Part shown: positions 35,471 through 46,178 of the stretch, piece after piece
How the letters are laid out: each line of letters starts with the position of its first letter
Position numbering within the stretch: the stretch's first letter is position 1
Assembly: GCF_013373865.1 (NCBI RefSeq)
Contig: NC_050474.1
Span: forward strand, 12,835,045-12,899,044
Direction of reading: 5' to 3'
Source: Monomorium pharaonis
Lineage: Eukaryota; Arthropoda; Insecta; Hymenoptera; Formicidae
DNA: 64,000 nt
The notes under the pieces: model-generated
What the model saw: the letters and a program-made list of their open reading frames with translations, nothing else
Told to the model about the DNA's origin: nothing
The model's database searches: none
Position numbers and translations under genes: made by a program

Positions 35471-35970
35471 GCAACAAGCGGTATTGTTTAGAAGAACACA
35501 TTGTCGAAAGCGCGTGAATTAAAAAATCTAAAAAAAGGCATGTAAAGTCGATTGCTCGCATTTCTCGAAGTTTATTGTTGTCGCTTTTCCGCGATGCCGA
35601 TTGGTTTTTTCGCTGCGCTTACTTCGTGTTGCAAAAGTAGCTGTCATTGCAATTGAATTTTGACAGCTGTCAAATTTGTATAAATATTATCTATACATTT
35701 ATTGTTGTAATTTATTTTTAAAAGGTAAAAAATAAAAAGTTAAGTAGCGCGCGCGGAGCGCGCGTCTGTGGTATCTAGTTTAAAAACAAAATATGGAATA
35801 TAAACCGACATGAGAAAATGAAATTTTTGGTCTTGAAACACAAGTATAAGATAAACAAGAATAGTAATATCACAATATTAAATTGATAATCAAACTTGCC
35901 AACCAATATTCTATTTTTAATTCACGCACCTTTGACAATGCGTTCTTCTAAACAATACCGGTTGTTGCAG
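35471..35970. mobile_element. 500-bp element with ~37 bp inverted ends and a GC palindrome
   Basis: The left end contains CGGTATTGTTTAGAAGAAC and the right end its complement GTTCTTCTAAACAATACCG. Inside lies GCGCGCGCGGAGCGCGCG at 35,747-35,764, the same type of hairpin as at 29,081 and 36,948. The frame at 35,896-36,087 runs through the right end and is fortuitous. Confidence 0.6.
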
Positions 35971-36985
35971 GACGGAGATTTTCAAAGAAGTACTGATCGA
36001 AAATGTAGATATAAGAGAAATTTATATTGTTGTATATTTTTTATAAATATAAATTGTGATGTGTATATATTATGTGTTTATAAATGAAGATAGGGGGAGA
36101 GTTGCCGGATACAAGAGTTGTTGGATACAATTTCCAACGTTTATTTGCATACAAATAATTTTACTAAATGGGAAATATAATAAAAAATATCTTAATTAAG
36201 TGATATACATTTGGCTCACAACTCTCTCCTATATCCAGTACACACACATACATACATATATGATTATGTATAAGAATTAATATATATATTTTTCTTTTTT
36301 TCAGGAATTTAACGGGATTCTCTTTTTCTTCGTTAGCCTCTTATCAGAGCGTAGTAATTCCTTAGCGTATTTCTGTGGTGCTTCTATTATATCGGTCAGA
36401 TTTGAACTCGGATCTTCAACGTAGAAAGTAGACGCACATCTCTCTGCGTCACAATCGCTATCACACCCGGATTAAGGAGGAGGGGCTAAGAGAAACTATA
36501 GCCCGGGCCTCGTTTGTTAGAGGGCCTTATCCGAGCTATTCAAGAATATCTTTCATTTTCGTCAAAAGGCCTCCAGTTGGAGTTAATAGCCTCGGGCCTC
36601 AAAATACTTTAATCCGATCCTGATCGTTATATGTAATATATAATATAATCGCCCGAAATTTTCTTTATATTCATTAATATATAAGTGAGGAATTCAATTA
36701 GATTAATTTGTTTTTCAAATATTTTTTAATATAATTGTATTTATTGTTTAATAGTATTAATTGAAAAATTATATTAGATTTAATATATTATAATTAATTA
36801 TATTAAAATTTATTTGTTGTAATTAAATATTATACATGTTTATAATTTAATAAAAAAATAATTATGTGATGATAATATTGATAATGATAATGCTTTATAC
36901 ACATAAAGTTAATAAATGTAAATATTATACATATAAAGTTAATAAATGGCGCGCGCGTAGCGCCTTTACAAACGTTACAATTATC
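35971..36985. other. AT-rich spacer with a tRNA-like block and a GC palindrome
   Basis: On the minus strand about 36,405-36,470 reads GTGACGCAGAGAGATGTGCG (A-box-like), then GAGTTCAAATC (B-box-like), as in tRNA-derived SINEs. GGCGCGCGCGTAGCGCC lies at 36,948-36,964. No protein gene is seen. Confidence 0.45.
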
Positions 36986-36990
36986 AATTT

Positions 36991-37050
36991 CATGATACCT
37001 TTTAAATAACTAGAACTTTTTATTGTTCTAGTTATTTAAAAGGTATCATG
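36991..37050. other. Perfect 26-bp-arm hairpin
   Basis: CATGATACCTTTTAAATAAC followed by TAGAAC (36,991-37,016) is matched exactly by its complement at 37,025-37,050, with an 8-base loop. It lies just behind a GC palindrome and just before a coding remnant. Confidence 0.85.
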
Positions 37051-37490
37051 AGATTGATCATTGTAATGTTTTATGTTCGGAATATGATAGCAATAATAAA
37101 ACATATTCATGTAAATTTTTGCACAGCAATGGTCTAATACCTAATAATTTTGATGTTCAGTTTCAATATCTAATGATATCAAATGGAAAATTTAATGTAA
37201 ATTGTAAAGGTTGTAATAATAATTGTTGTCTATTAAAAAATGGTACATATGTTTTGGTTCTAAACATAGCACAAAAGAAGAATAAAGATATTTTTCTTAT
37301 TGGAGAAAAGCTTAAGTAGAAGAAGTATATACATTGCCTTGTGAATCCAGCGATTTTAGTATTAAAGTGATGAAATTAGATTATGATAACATTATGTCTT
37401 GGCCAATTACTGATTTATTGTGTAAATTTGTAAAACATGGAAAATTCCTTATGGGAATGATCAAGATTCGCAATATTTCCTTATCAAATA
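37036..37490 (+). pseudogene. Fragment of an unassigned Cys-containing protein
   Basis: A frame open from before 37,119 to 37,317 contains CKGCNNNCCLLKNGTYVLVL and KDIFLIGEKLK. After a stop it continues in the same sense with LPCESSDFSIKVMKLDYDN and SWPITDLLCKFVKHGKF, up to the insertion at 37,491. A few more compatible residues follow the insertion at 38,939. Cys pairs upstream of 37,119 suggest a longer zinc-binding-like region. It lies in the same orientation as the DUF4806-type remnant 2 kb downstream and could be its 5' part or a separate multicopy gene. I do not recognise the family. At least one stop and a transposon insertion break it. Confidence 0.4.
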
Positions 37491-38938
37491 CACTGGCGTA
37501 AAAAAAAACGAGACAAAAATTTTGACCGATTTTTAGGCAATCTTCAAAGTGATGCAACTTTGCGAAAAATCATCTAAATTACATGTACTTTTTTTAAATT
37601 AAAGGGCAAAGACTCTACTTTGAAAATCCCTAGGCGAAAGTTTGATTTGTTAAGTGCGAATCTTTTGTATTGCATAAAAACCAAATATGTTTTTTTTAAT
37701 TAAAAAAAGTAAAAGTTTGTTATCATTTTTCACAAGTTTTTCGTTAAAATCTGGCTAATATTAATCCAGATTCTTAAAGTTCATTTTTTTCTAAGCCATT
37801 TCAAAAAAATACATGTCGATACGATGTTTTTTGTTGATTGCATACGAGTTTGAAATTTGCACTGCATTTTAGGATATTTTAGCGAATAAATGCGGTATTT
37901 TTTTAATATCATGAATTTTGAGTATCAATATGATATTGCACATTGATTTTATTCGTGTTTAACTCAATCATATCGCCGTCATCAAAGTGACCCGATGTGC
38001 ACGTAGAGAATGACGGTCAGATTTTGTACATCATGTGGCCCTGAAAAGGCTGATTTTTTAAATAAAATTTGAACTTTTATTTTTTATGTATGAGTATGTG
38101 TTCATGTATGTTTACGTGTATGTGTGGGTTTATGGCCGGTATTCATAGTCGGGTTTTATATTTAAGATCATCTTAAGTACTGTCTTAAGATGCCATCAAC
38201 CAATCACAAAGCCGTATTAACATCTTAAGACATTGCTTGAGACGATCTTGAAATAAGATTTGACTATGAATACCGCCCTATGAGTATAGAGGAATGTGAT
38301 CTTCTGTTAACTTCAGTGAAATTGGTGCGTCAGCTATCCGTTATATTCAGATCAGTAAGTACAAATTTCTACTGATGAATTTCAGAACCACATAATGTAC
38401 AAAATCCGACCGTCATTCTCCACGTGGTGTACATCGGGTCACTTTGATAACGACGGTATGATTAAGTTAAACACGAATAAAATCAATGTACAATATCATA
38501 TTGATACTCAAAATTCATGATATTCAAAAAATACCGTAATTATTCGCTAAAATACCCTAAAATGCAGTGCAAATTTCAAACTCGTGTGCAATCAACAAAA
38601 AACATCGTATCGACATGTTTTTTTTTTAAATTGCTTAGAAAAGAATGAACTTTAAGAATCTGGATTAATATTAGCCAGATTTTAACGAGAAACTTGTGAA
38701 AAATGATAACAAACTTTTACTTTTTTCAATTAAAAAAAACATGTTTGGTTTTCATGCGATACAAAAGGTTCGCACTTAACAATCAAACTTTCGCCTAGGG
38801 ATTCTCAAAGTAGAGTCTTTGCCGTTTAATTTAAAAAAAGTACATGTAATTTGGATGGTTTTTTGCAAAGTTGCATCGCTTTAAAGATTACCTAAAAATC
38901 GGTCAAAATTTTTGTCTCGTTTTTTTTTTGCGCCAGTA
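37491..38938. mobile_element. TA-flanked 1.45 kb element with ~600 bp inverted arms
   Basis: The ends are CACTGGCGTAAAAAAA and the complement of TTTTTTGCGCCAGTA; each is adjacent to TA. The arms include CGAGACAAAAATTTTGACC and TTTCGCCTAGGGATT and run to about 38,040 and 38,400. The centre holds a complete 145-bp MITE. It interrupts a coding remnant. Confidence 0.8.
38134..38278. mobile_element. Complete 145-bp MITE
   Basis: The ends are GGCCGGTATTCATAGTC and the complement of GACTATGAATACCGCCC, flanked by TAT on both sides (38,131-38,133 and 38,279-38,281). It is nested in the centre of the 1.45 kb palindrome. The split copy at 880/3,472 belongs to the same family. Confidence 0.8.
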
Positions 38939-38952
38939 TATAATTTTGTGCG

Positions 38953-39262
38953 TTCCCTGATGGAAATACAATATTACTGAAATATTTTACTGAAAATCTC
39001 TTTCAATTGACCCATTTTCACTTTGTAAGATTCATTAAGAATTTGTTAAATTTAATTAAAATTAATTAAAATTTATTAAGGTTCTTAAGATTCATTAAAA
39101 TTCATAAAATATATTTTTTTATTAAATAACTAATAAAATAAATTTAATAAATTTTTATGAATTAAATGAATTTTAATGGATTTTAATAAATTTAATGAAT
39201 TTCAATGAAATGGGTCAATTGAGAGAGATTTTCAATAAAATATTTTTATCAAGGTTCTAATA
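38953..39262. mobile_element. Palindromic AT-rich MITE, ~300 bp
   Basis: AAAATCTCTTTCAATTGACC near 38,993 is inverted as GGTCAATTGAGAGAGATTTT near 39,211. The inverted match extends outward through AAATATTTTA, perhaps to CCCTGATGGAAATA at 38,953. The interior is made of ATTAAATTTAAT-like steps. A solitary CTCTCAATTGACC also occurs at about 43,912. Confidence 0.65.
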
Positions 39263-39333
39263 AATGTTTCTTAAAATACAATATAATGCATATTTACTAT
39301 AGTTACAATTGCGTTGCGTAATACCATAAAGAA

Positions 39334-41083
39334 ATGGATACAAGATTTATAATTGCGGAGTTTCAATACGGGCTGCAATTAATACCTACAGCATGGTATA
39401 ATAAAGATAATTTATCAAGCATATGGCCTAACCATTTTAAAACAAAATACCGCATTAATAAGGCTATTATGGCAAGAGAAATGCCAAGAGAAATATCTGA
39501 TTGGAAGGAGTTATCTGTTAAAAAAGTCTTCGGCATTGCAAGTTAGTAAATAATACAATACATAAATTTTTATTTATTATATATGTACTTTTATCATTTT
39601 ACATATTTTTAATGATTTAGATACATATGAAGAAGGCATGGAAAAATTAGTTCTGGCAGAGGATAAATCGAATGTAGATGATACTGCTATATCATCAAAT
39701 GAATTAAAAGCAAGAGAAAAGAAGAGGAGACATTTAAGAGCACAAAAACGTTTTATTATCTTCTGAAAAAGATAATTTATCTTTTTCTGGAGATAAAGAA
39801 AATAATATTCACCAAAATAAAATCCTGCTTACTTTTCCGCAAAAAAAGCTTTTTTTTAAATCAATTACTGAACACATCTAAACAAAATACGAAAAATATA
39901 TTACGCGAGAATACTTTGTTTAATGCAGTAAACAGTGACAGTAAGTATTAAATATAATATATTAGCACGATACGATATTCATTAAATACTATTTTATGTT
40001 TTATTTTCAGATTTAAATAAAAACGACATTATACAAATATAACACAAAATTTTACTAATAATGAACATTTTGATATTGATGGTAAGTTTTAAAAATACTA
40101 ATAATTCTTTATATGTTATATAGAATGCTCCACGCTGAAATCAGCAAATAAATTGTAGGTCAATTTAGTTCAGTTACCAAGATATAAATAATCTTATTAA
40201 CTAAATAATGAATATTGATTTCAGATTTTAAAAAGCAAATTCTATGGAAACTAAACAAAATATTATATAAATTGAATACTATTGAAAATAGATTAGATAT
40301 ATTAAAACACATTAAAGAAAGAACAGTCTTCATCTAATCAATCTTGCAATATGATAGAAATCGGTAATCTATTTCCGATATGTACAATTTTTGATTTAAT
40401 ATCTTTTGAAGAACAATTGGAGGAAAGAAAATTTCAGGACGATGTGGTACGTACGACATATATAGAGTGTTCCCAAATTAGTGTCCACTATTTACATAAC
40501 ATTATGTAATTTAAAATCGAACACAAAAGTCCTGTGTACTATTATTTTTTGTACTGCGTAGTAAAGTAATAATTGCTAATTACAATTTAACCAATTAGCC
40601 AGCTTCGGTTTTTAGACAAATGGACGTGAGCCACGCTTCTGGTAATATATGAAAGTAGTACAAAGTGCTTACACACACTATATTAGGTTTAGAAGTGTTA
40701 ATGCATTTATTTAAAACATAACACTGGTAGATTTAATTTTTATCAATAATTATTGCTTTATTAAACTACATAGGAAATAATGATACAAGATTATTGTTGA
40801 TTCAACTTTTCAAGAAGGATAGCGCTATGTAAATTATAAGCCTAAAATATCGGACACTCTATATACATATCCTATACATACATATTAATGCGCGATATTA
40901 TTTGAAAAATTGGAAAATATTTCTTTCAATTAAATTTTCTTAAACTCTTTGGTGGAAGCACTACGTATATTATGATACAAAATATACTTAAAAAAACAAT
41001 AACAAATAAAGTAGCCAAACATTATAGTTGGGCTGGAAAAAAAAGTAAACAAAGTTTTAAGGATTTAAAACTTTCAAATCCGT
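39334..41083 (+). pseudogene. DUF4806-type gene, multi-exon, broken
   Basis: Likely exons with GT/AG borders are 39,334-39,541, 39,621-39,940, 40,011-40,081, 40,225-40,446 and about 40,950-41,083. The first encodes MDTRFIIAEFQYGLQLIP and WYNKDNLSSIWP, the usual N-terminus of a protein type common in ants. It splices in frame (phase 1) to TYEEGMEKLVLAEDK. Exon 4 has LWKLNKILYKLNTIENRLDIL, a short coiled coil. The last exons give FPICTIFDLISFEEQLEERK and ILKKTITNKVAKHYSWAGKK then SKQSFKDLKLS, the C-terminal DUF4806 signature. Its function is unknown to me. Frameshifts near 39,745 and 39,870, a stop in exon 3 and one near 40,335 break the frame. A MITE sits in the last intron, so this is probably a pseudogene of a multicopy or TE-associated family. 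Confidence 0.6.
40460..40864. mobile_element. Small inverted-end element in the last intron
   Basis: Left end TATAGAGTGTTCCCAAATT, right end the complement of AAAATATCGGACACTCTATA. Flanked by TA-rich sequence. No coding capacity; ~405 bp. Confidence 0.6.
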
Positions 41084-41105
41084 AAGTAATATTTTTATAT
41101 ATCTG

Positions 41106-41113
41106 TGTGTATG

Positions 41114-41166
<53 letters not shown>

Positions 41167-41183
41167 GTGTGTGTGTGTGCGTG
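41106..41183. repeat. GTGC microsatellite
   Basis: (GTGC)n run followed by a short GT tract. Confidence 0.9.
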
Positions 41184-41248
41184 TTGATTCGATGTTAATT
41201 TTATTTAGTTTAATTTAAAAATATTTAGCAGGCAAATTCAAGAATATA

Positions 41249-42787
41249 CTGTAAGATATTCGGAGTCAGAAGAACTAAGTGTCAATAAAATAGAGAATCC
41301 TGTTGTTCTAATCTTGAGTTTATAAGCGTACAAAATATAAACAAGAGCAGTTGGAGTCGTGTGAACTATCAGTGAGAGAGCTATCGTATGGAACAAGGGA
41401 TCCCGAGTTTGAAACCAGTCAGCGCTTCTTTAATTTTTCAGTCGCTTTCAACTTCTGAAGTAGGATAACAATTCATGTTCCTTCAGCTAGGAGGATTAGA
41501 AGAGATCTGTGACCGTCGTCACAGTTGTGTGGAAGAAAAGTGTGACTTTTCAGAGGATTTGCTTACCCCTCGGGTCGGGGAGGCCCCTTCGAAGGGGGAA
41601 TAAGGTTTTCAATCCGGTCAACACACGTGGCTGCAAGAAGCCTTCATTGGCGCACATTATAATTGGACACGTTGCAATTGCCCACTGTGCTATTAGACAC
41701 GAAACATTACACACCGTTCAATTGCGCACAGTTCGATTGGACACAGTTCGATTGGACACAGTTCGATTGCGCACTGTTTGATTGCGCACCGTTCAGTGGC
41801 GCACCGTTCAGTTGCACACCGTTCAATTGCGCACCGTTCAATTGCGCGCCGTTCAATTGCACACCATTTAAGTCGCAAACCCATGTGGTGCAGTGAATGC
41901 TTTACACACACGCGCGCGCGCGCGCGCGCGAGGGTGCGAGGGGGGCTTTTGGCCCCCCTCCCGCACCCACCCCGTCCAAGTCGCTAACCTATGTACACAT
42001 TGCAAACGCAGCCATAATATATGAATATTTAATATGCGTTTGATTGGACAGTGTGCAATTGAACTGTGCGCAATTGAACGGCGTGCAATTGAACAGTGCG
42101 CAATTGAACAGTGTGCAATTGAACGGTGTGCCACTGAACGGTGCGCAATTGAACGGTGCGCAATCAAACTGTGTCCAATCGAACGGTGCGCAATCGAACT
42201 CTGTCCAATCGAACTGTGTCCAATCGAACTGTGTCCAATCGAACGGTGTCCAATCGAACTGTGTCCAATCGAACTGTGTCCAATTGAACGGTGCGCAATA
42301 TTTCGTGTCTAATAGCACGGTGGGCAATTGCAACGTGTCCAATTGTACTGTGCGCCATTGAACCTTTTCCTGTGGCTGCCAGGTAGAGCGAGAGACTCAC
42401 GTGACTGCGGGCCGGTATGAAGACGATAAATTTATGACCACTGTACGGGCGTGAGAGAGAAACTCACGTAGCTGCGGGGTCAACCTATGGAAAGTGACGC
42501 TCAGAAGAAATGAACTTTGGAAACAGCCGCCATAAAAAAAAGACATTCGAAAACAAATGTAAAGTCAGAATGGCCGAGCTGTAAGATATTCGGAGTCAGA
42601 AGAACTGTCGAAGAAGAAGTGTCGATAAAATAGAGAATCCTGTGGTTTTAATCTTGAGTTTAAAAGCGTACAAAATATAAATAAGAGCAATTGGAGTCGT
42701 ATGGGGCAGTGAGAGAGCTATCGTAAGGAACAAGGGATCCCGAGTTCGAAACCAGCCAGCGCTCCTTTAATTTTTCAGTCGCTTTCA
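41249..42787. mobile_element. LTR-like direct-repeat unit, 1.54 kb, with 5-bp TSD
   Basis: Two ~205 bp direct repeats (41,249-41,450 and 42,579-42,787) begin CTGTAAGATATTCGGAGTCA and end TTTTTCAGTCGCTTTCA. They are about 90% alike by eye. The unit is flanked by ATATA on both sides (41,244-41,248 and 42,788-42,792), as for an LTR-type insertion. There is no coding sequence; the inverted 15-bp array (copy B) fills the interior. Each repeat has TATAAATA-like and GAGTTCGAAACC (B-box-like) motifs. I see no convincing primer site or polypurine tract, so a TRIM-like element or a SINE-like pair both remain possible. Confidence 0.65.
41648..42357. repeat. Inverted array of 15-bp repeats with conserved core (copy B)
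   Basis: The left arm (41,648 to ~41,870) is tandem TTGCGCACCGTTCAA-type 15-mers with variants TTGGACAC and TTGCACAC. The right arm (~42,044-42,357) carries the complements. Outer ends match as an inverted pair (TGGCGCACA... and ...TGTGCGCCA). Between them lie a CG/CA run (41,911-41,931), a GGGGGGC...GCCCCCC hairpin and the ~85-bp core (about 41,968-42,051), which is shared with copy A in inverted orientation. Peptide-like frames of period five (CAPFN, DWTQF) arise because 15 is divisible by three. Confidence 0.88.
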
Positions 42788-43456
42788 ATATAATGTCTAA
42801 AAATTTCAAATAAAGCCAAATGTGCAAGTAGAACACATCAACTTGAGCAAAAAGTTTTCTATTATTTTTCAACAGTCACGTAATATGCTAAAATAATAAT
42901 GAAAAAGGTGAACTATAGAACGCGTATTGCTGTGATGAGCTTTATAGGTACGATCTCATTGAAAATGAGTGAAATTTGTGACTTTCTTAGCGACTCGTAA
43001 TATGTCAGAAAATGATTGTTTATGCTGCCTGCATTATTATTTTATCTTCAGATGTCAATGAGTATCCATCTGTACTAAAAGATAGTCACATTTCAGCTAT
43101 TTTTTAAAAGTATATCTCGTACTTATTGTTCTATATCACATATTTTGATTTGTAGACTTTTTTGTCATTAATATCTTGAAATTTTACATGGTTATTTCAA
43201 AATGGGTAGCAAACCTTTTGCTTAAATTGGTGTGTTTTACTTGCAAACTATGAATGTGACCGGAATTTTCAGTCCTTTTGTATATTTGTTTTGACTAATT
43301 CATTGACTGTATATTTCTTTTGATTAACATTGTCGCATAAAGATATCACAGATAGCGATATTGCCCAAGAGTACGCATCAAAATGGCTTGCCTAAGCCAC
43401 TGTAAGAATTGGAAGGGAAAAAGCTGAAGAAACTTCAGAAAAATAAAGATATATAT
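42788..43456. other. AT-rich spacer
   Basis: No gene, repeat or RNA recognised; only short fortuitous frames. Confidence 0.5.
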
Positions 43457-44553
43457 ATATACCCAGCTAATCATTTGCTGCCAAATTGTCAGCAGACTGC
43501 TAAAAATTTCTTGCGGAATCAGGCTGCCAAAACCATGGTCTACTGTGTCCTTGAATGCGCCCCAATTGCAAGCAAAAATTATTATCAAATCCTAATATCA
43601 AATTGGGTGCAACACCAGAGCAGATCTGTCATTAGCAATACAATGACAAATTCACGCAGCAAATTGAGAACAGATGTTGCAACATAAACTCACAACAGAT
43701 TTGCACCAAATATGTAACAGATCTGTATTCATAAATGACGACAAATTGGCGACAGATTTGTCGAATCTTTCCATTTTCACAGTTATAATTTTATTTGAGA
43801 ATCGATGTAAGCAGTCTCCTGGGAAGATTTATTAATTCAGGAGTAGAAACAGATTGAATAATTTACCCCACCCTCTCCTTAGCATCTAATATTTTCTATA
43901 GGGGGGCCTCTCTCAATTGACCTATCTATTTTCTTCCTTTATATCGCAGGTATATCATCTATTTTAGGTGCAATTAATTTTATTAAATTTCTTGTAGTTA
44001 AATGTCACTCCAAAAAAATGAAAATACTACTAGTTCTGTATCATAAAAGTATAATGTGGCGGTCCTTCGCCACATTGGACTCCTCCGCAGGCGCAGTGAA
44101 GGAAGGTAATTTTTGCTTACCTTAGTCGCGCTGCGAGTGGTCTTTATGTAGCAAATTGACTGCATTTTATTCACTAGAGAATAGGCCGCCTATCGACGGT
44201 GCCGCACTTTTTATTGTTAATTTGACATTTCGACAGATCTGCTGCGTTTCTGGTATCAATCTGTCGCATACTTTGACACACAAATATTGTTGTATTTCTA
44301 CAGGCAGTTTGCTGACATTGTTTGCACTTTGGTGTTTGTCGTCAATCTGTCATCAATACTTTCAATAAATCTGCTCGCAGTTCACTTATTATTTTGTCAT
44401 GTATTCTGATGACAGACGTTGCTAAATATTTGCTGAATATTTGCTAACAGTGTTTGCAATGACAAAATATGTTTCTCATTTGTAGCCTTTTGGCAACAGA
44501 ATCTGTTGCCAACATTTGTCACAGCAGAAATGATTATCGGGGTGTATATATAT
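43457..44553. mobile_element. TA-flanked inverted-end element, ~1.1 kb
   Basis: The left end TATACCCAGCTAATCATTTG corresponds to the complement of the right end GAAATGATTATCGGGGTGTA. Subterminal regions on both sides are rich in ACAGATTTGT/TTGTCA motifs. An internal GTGGCGGTCCTTCGCCAC hairpin lies at about 44,056. No transposase; the frames at 43,409-43,687 and 44,156-44,368 are not conserved-looking. Confidence 0.65.
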
Positions 44554-44609
44554 TACCTTTTTTAAAAAAAGGTAAAAAAAAGCGCTAAGTGTGTATATGT
44601 ACGCCCCTT

Positions 44610-45612
44610 AAAAAAAAACTATTATATTAGGTAATTTGTCTTACTGTCCTATTGTCTTATTGTCTTCTCTACACAAATAATGATATAAAATAAATGCGCC
44701 AATTATAAGAATATTTATACAAAATTTATTTATTATAATTTTTTATTAAAATATTTAATAATAAACAGGCTTAATAATCAAATAATTGAATGATTAAAAT
44801 CAACTAACAGGATTATAGTAAAGCAAAAACTTGGCGTGCCCGGGTCGCATTTTTTCAATATTTCCAATAACGAGATTTATGTTATTGATATCAATAAGTA
44901 TATTTACAAGAATGCGATTAATATGGCTTGGGTTTTGTTTTACTATCTATCAGTTTTTGCTTCACTATCTCTATCAGTTTTTGCTTCACTATCTGTTATT
45001 ACTGATAACATTTACATTTTTCAATTAATTTTTGATAGATTTTATAAAATTTTTCTAAGTCTTTTTACCAAATATATGGCTAATTGATCTCATCCCATTT
45101 TTTAATGTGTTTATGTTTTTGATGGGTTATCACTTTTATTATTTTATTTGTAAAAATAATTCAAATAATTTTTTAATAAATTTTATAAGATTTTTCTAAA
45201 TCTTTTTTCAAATATACTTGTCTAATTGTATTGATTTTGTCCCATTTTTGAATGTGTTTATGTACTTGACGTATTTTCTTTGTAAAATTTTTGATGGGTT
45301 ATAATTTTTTCATTATTTTATTTGTTCAAATAATTTCCATATTTTTATTGTTTAACATTAACGGTTTATTGCGATTTAACGGGCACGTCAAGTTTTTGCT
45401 TTACTATAATCTCGTTAGTTGATTTTAATCATTCAATTATTTGATTATCAAGCCCGTTTATTATTAAATATTTTAATAAAAAATTATAATAAATAAATTT
45501 TGTATAAATATTCTTATAATTGGCGCGTTTATTTTATATCATTATTTGTGTAGAGAAGACAATAAGACAATAAGACAATAAGACAATTTACCTAATATAA
45601 TGGTTTTTTTTC
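44610..45612. mobile_element. Non-autonomous element with ~220 bp inverted arms
   Basis: The ends are AAACTATTATATTAGGTAA and the complement of TTACCTAATATAATGGTTT. The arms also share GTCTTATTGTCTTCTCTACA and the block AGTAAAGCAAAAACTTGGCG. That block is also present in the 8,551 element, although the outer ends differ. The interior has no gene. A GTCTTATT tandem occurs in both arms. Confidence 0.75.
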
Positions 45613-45949
45613 TTATCCAATCAGCAAAACAATATTAAAAAAATGTTTTCAATAATATTTAAAAAACATTTTAAAAAACGTTAAAAATAATGAGATAAGT
45701 TCCCTTTTTTAAATTAGAAAAACGTTTTTTTAAATGTTTGGACAAATATATTTTTAACATTTAATAAATATTTGTTTTAAAATTTAAGAAAATGTTTTTT
45801 TAACATTTGGTAAATAATTTTTTAAATATTTACTAAACATATTCACAACAAAAGCAAAAAATTGATTGCATTATTAAATTATTTTGATAAATTCAACGTA
45901 ACTTCACCAATCTAATAAATTTCTACGATAATTTTATAAAGGGGAGAAG

Positions 45950-46178
45950 ACTATACATGTTTCAGCCAAGCCACAGTACGTGTTAGAACATGTTTAATTT
46001 CTGCGCCTGAAAAAACGGTCACCCATCCAAGTGCCAACCACTCCCGACGTTGCTTGACTTCAAAGATCGTACGCATCCTAATGCTTCGTGATGATCCATG
46101 AATACTTTATGTTAATGCATACATATTTGTTATACATTATTTCAACAGATGTTGTTAGAAGGATGAAACATGTATAGT
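45950..46178. mobile_element. Short inverted-end element carrying a 5S rRNA fragment
   Basis: The left end ACTATACATGTTTCAGCC is matched by the complement of the right end GGATGAAACATGTATAGT. The interior holds a 5S-derived segment on the minus strand. Possibly a 5S-derived SINE or a MITE that captured 5S sequence. Confidence 0.55.
46018..46077 (-). pseudogene. 5S rRNA-derived fragment
   Basis: On the minus strand the segment reads GTCAAGCAACGTCGGGAGTG, then CACTTGGATGGGTGACC. This follows the animal 5S rRNA sequence from about nt 30 to 88 with roughly ten differences by eye. The 5' and 3' thirds of 5S are absent, so this is not a functional 5S gene. Confidence 0.75.

Noticed and set aside
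41509..42400. Long overlapping frames encoding five-residue repeats (CAPFN, DWTQF, IERCA) on both strands
   Set aside because: They arise because the DNA repeat is 15 bp, a multiple of three; all frames stay open and there is no sign of coding selection.
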